Positions 1 through 7,381 of a stretch of DNA of 20,015 bases are shown piece by piece. A program made the translations under genes and the position numbers. How positions within the stretch are numbered: position 1 is the first letter of the stretch; each line of letters begins with the position of its first letter. The stretch covers positions 1 to 20,015 of the forward strand of contig JBNKHC010000394.1 in the NCBI GenBank assembly GCA_050290145.1. Direction: 5' to 3'. A model generated the notes under the pieces. It saw nothing but the letters and a program-made list of their open reading frames with translations. It did no database searches and had not been told where the DNA came from. This DNA comes from Pelagibius sp050290145. GTDB taxonomy: Bacteria > Pseudomonadota > Alphaproteobacteria > Kiloniellales > Kiloniellaceae.

Positions 1-1360
1 CGCACCCGGCCGCGGTGCGACAGCATGACCTGGCGGACGATGGAAAGGCCGAGGCCGGAGCCCATGGTCTTCTCCCCGGTCCCGCCGCGGCGGAAACGCT
101 CGAACACCAGGTCGCGGTCCTGGCGCGGGATGCCGGGGCCGTGGTCGGCAATGACGATCTCCGGCGTCTTGCCGCCGGTGACGGTGATCTGAACGTAGTC
201 GTCGGCCGGGCCGTACTTGATGGCGTTGTCGAGGCCGTTGCGGATGGCCTCCAGCAGAGCGATCTCGTCGCCCAGGATCTCGGCGGACTCGTCCAGGTCG
301 AGGCGGAAGTCGATGCCGCGCATCTCCGCCGCCACCTCTAGGTCGCGCGCCGCCGTGCGCGCCAGGGCGGCGAGCGACAAGGGCTGGCGCTCGGCCCGCT
401 CGGCGCGGTAGGCGATCATCGCCTGGGTCAGCATCTGGGTGGTGAGCTGCGAGGTCTCGTCGGCGGCGCGCAGCATGCGGCGCAGGCTTTCCTCGCTGGC
501 CCCGCCTTCTCCCGAACCATTGCCCGCTCGGGCGCCGGCCTTGGTGCTGTTTCTCAAGGCGACCTCGGCCTGGGCCTTCAGGGCCGCCAGCGGTGTGCGG
601 ATGCGGTGCGCCGCCTCGGCGATGAACTGCTGGCTGGTATCCAGGGTGTTGCGCAGGCGCTCGATGAAGTCGTTGATGGCGTCGACCAGCGGTTCGATCT
701 CGCGCGGCGCCGAGGTCTCCAGGGGCGAGAAATCGTCGCTGGCGCGTGCGGCGATGGCCCGTTCGATCTCCTGCACCGGCTTCAGGGCGCGGTTGATGGC
801 GACCCAGGCCAGGAAACCGGCCAGGGCCAGGAAGCCGAGGCCGACGCCGGCGGCGGAGAGCGCGATGTTGGTGGTCAGCGTGCCGAAGGCCTCGCGGGTC
901 TGGGCCACGGTGATCAGCACGGTCTCGCGCTGGTCGCTGGTGAGGATGGAGCGCCGCGCGGTGGCGACGCGCACGGTGTCGCCACGGAAGCGGGTGGTGA
1001 AGAAGCGCGGCGTATCTTCCTGCTGGGGCAGCGCACCGGGCGGCAGGTCGTCGTAGCCGGTGATGAGCTTTCCGCCGCTGGTGGCGATGCGGTAGAAGAC
1101 CCGGTCCTCGCCGGCCAGGCCCAGCATCTCCAGCGCGGCGTAGGGCAGGTCGACGGTCAGCTCGCCCCCGGCGACACGCACCTGCTCGGCGATGGCGATG
1201 GCGGAGGCGCCGAGGATGGTGTCCTGGGTGGAATCCGCGGCGCGCCCGGCCACCGCCTGGACCGAGAGGTAGAGCAGCACGGCCAGGCCGGAGAAGACCA
1301 GCAGCAGCTGGCCCAGCAGGCGGCGGCGCAGGGACCAGGCCTTTCTCCCGGGAACGCTAC

Positions 1361-1364
<4 letters not shown>
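1..1364 (-). CDS. tctE: TctE-like sensor histidine kinase (3' end cut by window edge)
   Basis: Membrane sensor kinase of the TctD-TctE two-component system, expected to autophosphorylate and pass the phosphate to the adjacent response regulator. Reading leftward from ATG at 1364 gives about 454 residues before the window edge. Order seen: one N-terminal membrane segment (about residues 14-35), a periplasmic region with ALEMLG, DRVFYRI and TGYDDLP that resembles the 2CSK_N domain of TctE, a second membrane segment, a HAMP-like linker, the H-box AAHRIRTPLAAL with phospho-accepting His about residue 253, the N-box GLDNAIKYG (Asn about 380), DHGPGIP, and the G2 box SGLGLSIV at the very edge. Only the last part of the ATPase domain is missing. 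The start overlaps the tctD stop by 4 bases (ATGA), so the two are translationally coupled. A QseC-type kinase is the alternative, but the sensor region and the divergent tctCBA genes favour TctE. Confidence 0.9.
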
Positions 1365-2062
<698 letters not shown>

Positions 2063-2090
2063 GGGCGCCTAGTCTACCTCACGTCTCTGT

Positions 2091-2178
2091 TTTGCCAGGA
2101 CCTTCCTTCGCCGGGCCGCTGCGCCGGGGGCGCGACAGGTTGGCGACAGCTTTCTGAGCTATGGTCGATCCTGGCAAA
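2091..2178. promoter_or_regulatory. Perfect 10-bp inverted repeat in the tctD/tctC divergent region, candidate TctD operator
   Basis: TTTGCCAGGA at 2091-2100 is matched exactly by its reverse complement TCCTGGCAAA at 2169-2178. One arm lies 28 bases upstream of the tctD start and the other 40 bases upstream of the tctC start. This near-symmetric placement in a divergent control region is what a shared regulator site would look like. The match is seen directly; TctD binding is inferred. I could not assign convincing -35/-10 hexamers in the gap. A chance match of this length in 156 bases is unlikely but not excluded. Confidence 0.45.
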
Positions 2179-2207
2179 TACGGGTGGATGCCCGTCAATA
2201 ATGCATT

Positions 2208-2214
2208 GGGAGGA
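2208..2214 (+). promoter_or_regulatory. Ribosome binding site fixing the tctC start
   Basis: GGGAGGA ends 4 bases before the ATG at 2219. The reading frame stays open far upstream through the tctD gene, so this site and the signal peptide that follows decide the start. Confidence 0.8.
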
Positions 2215-2218
2215 AATA

Positions 2219-3214
2219 ATGCGAAAGTTTCCCATGAACCGCCGCGCGGTGATCGCGGCGGCCGCCGGCGCAGCCATGGCGGCCAGTCTCGGCGTTGGCG
2301 TTGCCCAGGCCGATCCCGTTCTCAAGGAAGTGCACTTCCTGATCCCCGGCGGCGCCGGGGGCGGCTGGGACGGCACGGCGCGCGGCACCGGCGAGGCCCT
2401 CACCAAGGCCGGCCTGGTCGGCACGGCCTCCTTCGAGAACATGTCCGGCGGCGGCGGCGGCAAAGCCATCGCCCACCTGATCGAGACCGCGAGCAAGGCG
2501 GACGACACCCTGATGGTGAACTCCACGCCGATCGTGATCCGCTCGCTGCAGAAGGTCTTCCCGCAGTCCTTCCGCGACCTGACGCCGATCGCCTCGACCA
2601 TCGGCGACTACGCGGCCATCGTGGTCAACAAGGACTCCTCGATCCAGGATTTCCAGGGTCTGGTCACCGCTTACAAGGCCGATCCGAGCAATGTCGCCAT
2701 CGGTGGCGGCTCGGTCGCCGGCGGCATGGACCACGTGGTCGCCGCCCTGGTGATGAAGGGCGCCGGCGCCAAGCCGACGGCCGTCAAGTACATCCCCTAC
2801 GACGCGGGCGGCAAGGCCATGGCCGGCCTGCTGTCGGGCGAGATCAAGGCGCTCTCCACCGGCTTCGGCGAAGCCGTCGACCTGGCCAAGCAGGGCGAAG
2901 TGCGCATCCTCTGCGTCACCTCCATGAAGCGCGTCGATGCGGCGCCGGACGTGCCGACCTGCGACGAGGCCGGCTCCAAGGGCACCGAGTTCGTCAACTG
3001 GCGCGGCTTCTTCGGCGCGCCGGGCCTGTCCGCGGAAAAGCAGGCGGCCTATCAGGAAGCGCTGAAGAAGATGTACGACACGCCGGAGTGGGAAGCCGTG
3101 CGCGCCCGCAACGGCTGGGTCAACATCTGGCATCCGGGTGCCGAGTTCACCGCTTTCCTGGAAAGCCAGGAAAAGCAGATCGGTGACCTGATGAAGGAAC
3201 TCGGGTTCCTCTAA
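2219..3214 (+). CDS. tctC: TctC-family periplasmic solute-binding protein
   Basis: Extracytoplasmic binding protein of a tripartite tricarboxylate transporter (TTT), which delivers a carboxylate to the TctAB membrane complex. The product has 331 residues, usual for the family. It begins with a signal peptide: basic MRKFPMNRRA, a hydrophobic stretch rich in Ala, and a probable cleavage after GVAQA (about residue 30). The mature part shows FLIPGGAGGGWDGTAR near its N-terminus, the typical ligand-loop region of the Bug/TctC fold, followed by a GGGSVAGGMDH segment and YIPYDAGGKAMAGLLSG. The paired Arg before the hydrophobic stretch could suggest Tat export, but the Tat consensus is incomplete. 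It is first in the tctCBA order. The ligand cannot be told from sequence; tricarboxylates such as citrate are the classical substrates but the family is broad. Confidence 0.93.
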   Translation: MRKFPMNRRAVIAAAAGAAMAASLGVGVAQADPVLKEVHFLIPGGAGGGWDGTARGTGEALTKAGLVGTASFENMSGGGGGKAIAHLIETASKADDTLMVNSTPIVIRSLQKVFPQSFRDLTPIASTIGDYAAIVVNKDSSIQDFQGLVTAYKADPSNVAIGGGSVAGGMDHVVAALVMKGAGAKPTAVKYIPYDAGGKAMAGLLSGEIKALSTGFGEAVDLAKQGEVRILCVTSMKRVDAAPDVPTCDEAGSKGTEFVNWRGFFGAPGLSAEKQAAYQEALKKMYDTPEWEAVRARNGWVNIWHPGAEFTAFLESQEKQIGDLMKELGFL

Positions 3215-3233
3215 GAAACCCACCTCCCGCAAA

Positions 3234-3303
3234 GGAATTTCTCCGCCAGGGGAGATTCCGCTAGGGTACCTGAGGGGGCCGGAGCTCAAAGGTTCCGGCC
3301 CCC
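3234..3303 (+). promoter_or_regulatory. Tandem stem-loops between tctC and tctB
   Basis: Two hairpins occupy the 157-base gap. The first (3234-3259) pairs GGAA/TTCC and TCTCC/GGAGA with a two-base bulge. The second is stronger: GGGGGCCGGA at 3274-3283 pairs perfectly with TCCGGCCCCC at 3294-3303 around a short loop. Only a weak pyrimidine run follows, so neither is a classical terminator. By analogy with other binding-protein operons, they may stabilise the tctC message or cause partial termination, giving more TctC than TctAB. Confidence 0.6.
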
Positions 3304-3371
3304 GCTTTCCAGACGGAGAGCATTGCCGGGAACCCACAACAACGACGCCCGGCATTTGTTGGGGGATTGCC

Positions 3372-3827
3372 ATGTTGACCCGTGACCGCATCGGCGCGCT
3401 GCTGCTGCTGGCCTTCAGCATCTTTTACTGGTCGCGTATTGACCACATCAGGCTCTTGCCGTTCCAGGCCGATGCCGCCTTCACCGGACGCACCGCGCCG
3501 GAAGTGCTGGCGGTCCTGGGCATCGTGCTCTCTGTCATCCTGCTGCTGAAACCCGGCGGCGCCGGCGGGATCGACCTGAAGGGCTATCGCTGGGTCACGG
3601 CGGGTCTGATCTGCCTGCTGATGGTGGCCTACGGCCTGACCGTGCGGCCGGCCGGCTTTCTGATCTCCACCAGCCTGTTTCTGGCCTTCGGATTCTTCAT
3701 TCTCGGCGAACGCCGCTGGCTGGTGCTGCTGGGCGTCTCCGTCCCCCTGGTCGTGCTGTTCTGGCTGCTGATGACCCAGGTCTTGAGCGTCTACATCGCG
3801 CCCTGGCCCGAGATCCTGGAGGGTTAG
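3372..3827 (+). CDS. tctB: TctB-family small membrane subunit of TTT transporter
   Basis: Small integral membrane subunit of the tripartite tricarboxylate transporter, partner of TctA in the inner membrane. It has 151 residues, within the usual range, and four hydrophobic segments: about residues 10-20 (LLLLAFSIFYW), 48-60 (VLAVLGIVLSVILLL), 70-105 (a long pair of segments around GLICLLMVAYGLTVRPAGFL) and 115-140 (LVLLGVSVPLVVLFWLLM). The segment GLTVRPAGFLISTSLFLAFGF is typical of the family. ATG at 3372 follows GGGGGA by a normal spacing. The gene follows tctC after the two hairpins and ends 4 bases before tctA, so TctB and TctA are probably translated together. Confidence 0.9.
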   Translation: MLTRDRIGALLLLAFSIFYWSRIDHIRLLPFQADAAFTGRTAPEVLAVLGIVLSVILLLKPGGAGGIDLKGYRWVTAGLICLLMVAYGLTVRPAGFLISTSLFLAFGFFILGERRWLVLLGVSVPLVVLFWLLMTQVLSVYIAPWPEILEG

Positions 3828-3831
3828 AACC

Positions 3832-5370
3832 GTGCTCGAAGGTATTCTTCAGGGACTCTCCACCGCCGCCTCGCCGATCAACCTGATGATGGTCGCCATC
3901 GGCTGCTTTGTCGGCACCTTCATCGGCATGTTGCCGGGCCTGGGGCCGATCTCCGCCATCGCGCTGATGATCCCCATCACCTACGGCTTCGATCCGGCGA
4001 CGGGTCTGATCCTCATGGCCGGCGTCTACTACGGCGCCATCTTCGGCGGCTCGACCTCGTCGATCCTGATCAACGCGCCGGGCGTGGCCGGCACCGTGGC
4101 GACCGCCTTCGACGGCTATCCCCTGGCGCGCAAGGGCATGGCCGGCAAGGCGCTGGCAATTGCCGCCTATTCGTCCTTCTCCGGCGGCACCATCGCCGCC
4201 ATCCTGCTGCTGGTCGCCGCGCCGTCGCTGGCCGTGGTGTCGCGCGCCTTCCAGTCCGCCGACTACTTCGCCCTCATGGTGCTGGGCCTCACCGCCGTCG
4301 CCGCCTTCGCCGGCAAGGGCAATGTCGTGAAGGCGCTGCTCATGACGGTGCTGGGGCTCATGCTCTCCACCGTCGGCACCGACAAGGGGGTCGGCGTGCC
4401 GCGCTTCACCTTCGGCCAGATCGATCTCGCCGACGGCATCTCCTTCCTGCTGCTGGCGATGGCGACCTTCGCGCTGTCGGAGGCGCTGATGGCGATCCTC
4501 AAGCCCAAGAGCGATGCCGACCGCAAGCGCGAGATGGAGGCGCAGAAGAACCTCGGCTCCATGAAGATCCCGCGCGAGGAGGTGAAGGAGATGGTGCCGG
4601 TCATCGGGCGCTCCTCGATCCTCGGCTTCTTCGTCGGCGTGCTGCCCGGGGCGGGGGCGACCATCGCCTCCTTCCTGGCCTACGGCATCGAACAGCGCCT
4701 GGCCGGCCCCAAGAAGGGCGCCGAATTCGGCAAAGGCTCGGTGCGTGGCCTGGCGGCGCCGGAGACGGCGAACAACGCCGCCTGCTCCGGCTCCTTCGTG
4801 CCGCTGCTGACCCTCGGCATCCCCGGTTCCGGCACCACGGCGATCATGCTGGGGGCGCTGCTGTCCTACGGCATCCAGCCCGGCCCGCGCCTCTTCGAGG
4901 AGAACCCGGAGGTCTTCTGGTCGGTCATCATCTCGATGTACATCGGCAACGTGATCCTGCTGGTCCTAAACCTGCCGCTGATCCCCTATATCGCGCGGGT
5001 GCTGGCCATTCCCTCGAACATCCTGCTGCCGCTGATCGTCTTCTTCTCGCTGATCGGGGTCTACTTCGTCTCCTTCAACACCTTCGACATCCATCTGATG
5101 GTGCTCTTCGCGGCCGCCGCCGTGGGGCTGCGGCTGCTCGACTTCCCCATGGCGCCCATGCTGCTGGGCTTCATCCTGGGCGGCATGATGGAGGAGAACC
5201 TGCGCCGCGCCTTGGCGATCTACAACGACAGCTGGGTCTTCCTCTGGGAGCGCGGCCTGACCTTCTCGATCCTCGTCATCGCCGCCCTGGTGCTCTTCGT
5301 GCCGATGATCGGGCCGAAGATCACCGCCGCCCTGGCCCGCCGCCGCGAGGCCGCCGGGGAGGGCGGCTGA
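3832..5370 (+). CDS. tctA: TctA-family large membrane subunit of TTT transporter
   Basis: Large permease subunit of the tripartite tricarboxylate transporter, thought to form the translocation path driven by an ion gradient. It has 512 residues, normal for TctA, and is hydrophobic throughout with about ten or more membrane segments. Two family signatures are visible: GMLPGLGPISAIALMIP near the N-terminus (about residues 31-47) and the internally related GVLPGAGATIASFLAYG (about 269-285); their resemblance reflects the two-fold repeat of the permease. APETANNAACSGSFVPLLTLGIPGSG is also characteristic. The start is GTG at 3832, 4 bases after the tctB stop, preceded by GGAGG inside the tctB end. 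It is the last tct gene; no strong terminator follows, and the next gene in the same direction starts 80 bases later. Confidence 0.95.
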   Translation: MLEGILQGLSTAASPINLMMVAIGCFVGTFIGMLPGLGPISAIALMIPITYGFDPATGLILMAGVYYGAIFGGSTSSILINAPGVAGTVATAFDGYPLARKGMAGKALAIAAYSSFSGGTIAAILLLVAAPSLAVVSRAFQSADYFALMVLGLTAVAAFAGKGNVVKALLMTVLGLMLSTVGTDKGVGVPRFTFGQIDLADGISFLLLAMATFALSEALMAILKPKSDADRKREMEAQKNLGSMKIPREEVKEMVPVIGRSSILGFFVGVLPGAGATIASFLAYGIEQRLAGPKKGAEFGKGSVRGLAAPETANNAACSGSFVPLLTLGIPGSGTTAIMLGALLSYGIQPGPRLFEENPEVFWSVIISMYIGNVILLVLNLPLIPYIARVLAIPSNILLPLIVFFSLIGVYFVSFNTFDIHLMVLFAAAAVGLRLLDFPMAPMLLGFILGGMMEENLRRALAIYNDSWVFLWERGLTFSILVIAALVLFVPMIGPKITAALARRREAAGEGG

Positions 5371-5401
5371 GGCTTTTCGCCCCGGGAAGCGGCGGGCTAT
5401 A

Positions 5402-5444
5402 GTCCCCTCGCCTGAAATTCGCAGCCACAAGCGGGCGAGGGGAC
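5402..5444 (+). promoter_or_regulatory. 11-bp inverted repeat just upstream of the GMC oxidoreductase start
   Basis: GTCCCCTCGCC (5402-5412) is exactly complementary to GGCGAGGGGAC (5434-5444), with a 21-base loop. The right arm lies directly before GAGGGA, the Shine-Dalgarno of the gene starting at 5451. It could be an operator, an intercistronic hairpin limiting read-through from tctA, or a translation control stem. A TATAGT at 5398-5403 overlaps its left edge and may be a -10 element, but I see no good -35. No T-run follows, so a classical terminator is unlikely. Confidence 0.5.
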
Positions 5445-5450
5445 GAGGGA

Positions 5451-7094
5451 ATGCCTTCAGAGCGTGCCCGGCAGGACAACCACAAGGTGGACGCCGGGGA
5501 ATTCGACTATGTGATCGTGGGCGCCGGCTCGGCCGGCTGCTGCCTGGCCAACCGGCTGTCGGCCGACCCTGAGGTCAAGGTGGCGCTGCTGGAGGCCGGC
5601 GGCAAGGACAGCTGGTTCTGGATCCACGTCCCTGTCGGCTACCTCTACACCCAGAACACGCCGCGCACCGACTGGTGCTACAAGACCGAGGCGGAGCCCG
5701 GTCTCAACGGCCGCGCGCTCAACTACCCGCGCGGCCGCGTGCTGGGCGGCTGCTCCTCCATCAACGGCATGATCTACATGCGTGGCCAGGCCCGCGACTA
5801 TGACCACTGGCGCCAGCTCGGCAATGCGGGCTGGAGCTGGGACGAGGTGCTGCCCTACTTCAAGCGCTCCGAGGACCACTACCAGGGCGGCGACGAGTTC
5901 CACGGCGGCGAGGGCGAGTGGCGCGTCGAGGAGCAGCGGCTTTCCTGGGAGATCCTCGACGCCTTCCGCAAGGCGGCGGCGGAGAGCGGCATTCCCCCGA
6001 CCGACGACTTCAATCGCGGCGACAACGAGGGCTGCGGCTATTTCCAGGTGAACCAGAAGCGCGGCGTGCGCTGGAACACGGCCAAGGCCTTCCTCAAGCC
6101 GATCATGGAGCGTCCCAACCTCACCGTGCTGACCCATGCCCAGGCGCAGAACCTGGTGCTGGACGGCAAGCGGGTCAACGGCGTCGACTTCCTGCAGGGC
6201 GGGACGCCCAGCCGCATCACCGCGCGCGGCGAGGTGATCCTGGCCGCCGGCTCCGTCGGCTCGGTGCAGTTGCTGGAGCTCTCCGGCGTCGGCAACCCGG
6301 CGGTCCTCAAGGAGCACGGCATCGCCCCGGTCCACGAGCTGGCGGGCGTCGGCGAGAACCTGCAGGACCATCTGCAGATGCGCATGATCTTCAAGGTGGA
6401 AGGCACGGTGACGCTGAACCAGCGCGCCAACAGCCTGATCGGCAAGGCGATGATGGGCCTGGAATACCTGCTGAACCGCAGCGGCCCGCTGTCCATGGCG
6501 CCCAGCCAGCTCGGCGCTTTCGTGAAGTCCGACCCGGCGCGCGAGACGCCGAACCTGCAGTACCACGTGCAGCCGCTCAGCCTCGACAAGTTCGGCGACC
6601 CGCTGCACGACTTCCCGGCCTTCACCGCGTCGGTCTGCAACCTGCGCCCCGAAAGCCGCGGCAGCATCCACATCCGCAGCGGCGACTTCCGCGACGCCCC
6701 GGTGATCAAGCCGGCCTATCTCTCGGCGCCCGGCGACCGCCAGGTGGCGGCCCAGGCGATCCGCCTGACCCGGCGCATCTGCGCCGCGCCCGCGCTGACC
6801 CGCTACAAGCCGGAGGAGTACAAGCCCGGCGCCCAGATCGACGGCGACGAGGCCCTGGCCAAGGCCGCCGGCGACATCGGCACCACCATCTTCCACCCGG
6901 TGGGCACCTGCAAGATGGGTGACGATGACCGGGCGGTGGTGGACGCGCGCCTGCGCGTACGCGGGCTCCAGGGGCTCCGGATCGCCGACGCCTCGGTCAT
7001 GCCGACCATCACCTCCGGCAACACCAACTCCCCGACCATCATGATCGCCGAAAAGGCCGCCGATATGATCCGGGAAGACCGGCGGGCGGGATAG
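5451..7094 (+). CDS. GMC-family FAD-dependent alcohol/choline dehydrogenase-like protein
   Basis: Flavoprotein of the glucose-methanol-choline oxidoreductase family, 547 residues, close to the size of bacterial choline dehydrogenase and AlkJ-type alcohol dehydrogenases. Seen: the Rossmann FAD motif DYVIVGAGSAGCCLANRL at about 19-36, followed by LLEAGG; GMC signature 1 around RGRVLGGCSSINGMIYMRG (about 95-112); GMC signature 2 around AAGSVGSVQLLELSGVG; and the C-terminal catalytic pair, H482 in FHPVGTCKMG and N526 in SGNTNSPTIMIAEKAADMI, a His/Asn arrangement as in choline oxidase. It most likely oxidises a primary alcohol and passes electrons to the respiratory chain or a quinone; substrate unknown. 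It follows tctCBA by 80 bases and could be co-transcribed, hinting at catabolism of an imported hydroxy compound. The name betA is not supported because no betaine aldehyde dehydrogenase is nearby. Confidence 0.9.
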   Translation: MPSERARQDNHKVDAGEFDYVIVGAGSAGCCLANRLSADPEVKVALLEAGGKDSWFWIHVPVGYLYTQNTPRTDWCYKTEAEPGLNGRALNYPRGRVLGGCSSINGMIYMRGQARDYDHWRQLGNAGWSWDEVLPYFKRSEDHYQGGDEFHGGEGEWRVEEQRLSWEILDAFRKAAAESGIPPTDDFNRGDNEGCGYFQVNQKRGVRWNTAKAFLKPIMERPNLTVLTHAQAQNLVLDGKRVNGVDFLQGGTPSRITARGEVILAAGSVGSVQLLELSGVGNPAVLKEHGIAPVHELAGVGENLQDHLQMRMIFKVEGTVTLNQRANSLIGKAMMGLEYLLNRSGPLSMAPSQLGAFVKSDPARETPNLQYHVQPLSLDKFGDPLHDFPAFTASVCNLRPESRGSIHIRSGDFRDAPVIKPAYLSAPGDRQVAAQAIRLTRRICAAPALTRYKPEEYKPGAQIDGDEALAKAAGDIGTTIFHPVGTCKMGDDDRAVVDARLRVRGLQGLRIADASVMPTITSGNTNSPTIMIAEKAADMIREDRRAG

Positions 7095-7137
7095 CCGGGT
7101 CCGCGGTTCCTTCGCACCCGCGTCCTGCAACTCAGGG

Positions 7138-7243
7138 CGTCATCCCGGACAAGTGAGCGCCAGCGAGCGCGAGCCGGGATCCATGGACGGGCCAGGCGCC
7201 CTGCTTCTGCCATGGACCCTCGGGTCAAGCCCGAGGGTGACGG
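7138..7243. repeat. REP-like interspersed palindromic element
   Basis: About 105 bases after the GMC gene have the look of the dispersed repeats common in alphaproteobacterial genomes. Two hairpins are visible: ATCCCGG (7142-7148) with CCGGGAT (7174-7180), and CCCTCGGG (7217-7224) with CCCGAGGG (7230-7237) around a TCAAG loop. CCATGG occurs at 7181-7186 and 7210-7215. The outer ends are imperfectly inverted (CGTCATCCC and GGGTGACG). No copy is present elsewhere in this window; the dispersed nature is inferred from similarity to known elements. It may also serve as an mRNA 3' end stabiliser. Confidence 0.7.
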
Positions 7244-7332
7244 GTGCTGTGAATGGCGCCTCCGCTGCGTCGACACGGCTCAGCGGCCCCCAAGACCCGT
7301 GAATTTCTGCCATTTTCCACCCTTCAGGCCGA

Positions 7333-7346
7333 TTGACCGAGGTCAA
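7333..7346 (+). promoter_or_regulatory. FNR/FixK-type binding site upstream of hemN
   Basis: TTGACCGAGGTCAA matches the FNR/FixK/Anr consensus TTGAY-N4-RTCAA; with the flanking A and T it is a perfect palindrome with 6-bp arms (7332-7347). hemN is a classical target of these oxygen-responsive CRP/FNR-family activators because the enzyme replaces the oxygen-requiring HemF at low oxygen. The site centre is 41.5 bases before 7381, the spacing of a class II activated promoter if TAGATT at 7369-7374 is the -10. Confidence 0.8.
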
Positions 7347-7368
7347 TGTGGCGGGGCGCCGCCGCGGC

Positions 7369-7374
7369 TAGATT
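7369..7374 (+). promoter_or_regulatory. Probable -10 element of the hemN promoter
   Basis: TAGATT at 7369-7374 sits where a -10 should be for a class II FNR promoter whose site is centred at 7339.5. This predicts a transcript start at about 7381, one base before the hemN ATG. No Shine-Dalgarno is seen before that ATG, which agrees with a leaderless message. There is no -35 hexamer, as expected when the activator occupies that place. Confidence 0.45.
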
Positions 7375-7381
7375 TGATCCC

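Noticed and set aside
5457..7130. Leftward open frame of 557 codons opposite the GMC oxidoreductase
   Set aside because: Composition is His/Ala/Val/Gly-rich, typical of the complement of a GC-rich gene; the GMC motifs lie on the other strand.
7140..7346. Small leftward open frames over the GMC-hemN gap
   Set aside because: They translate the REP-like element, a well-known source of false gene calls in alphaproteobacteria.
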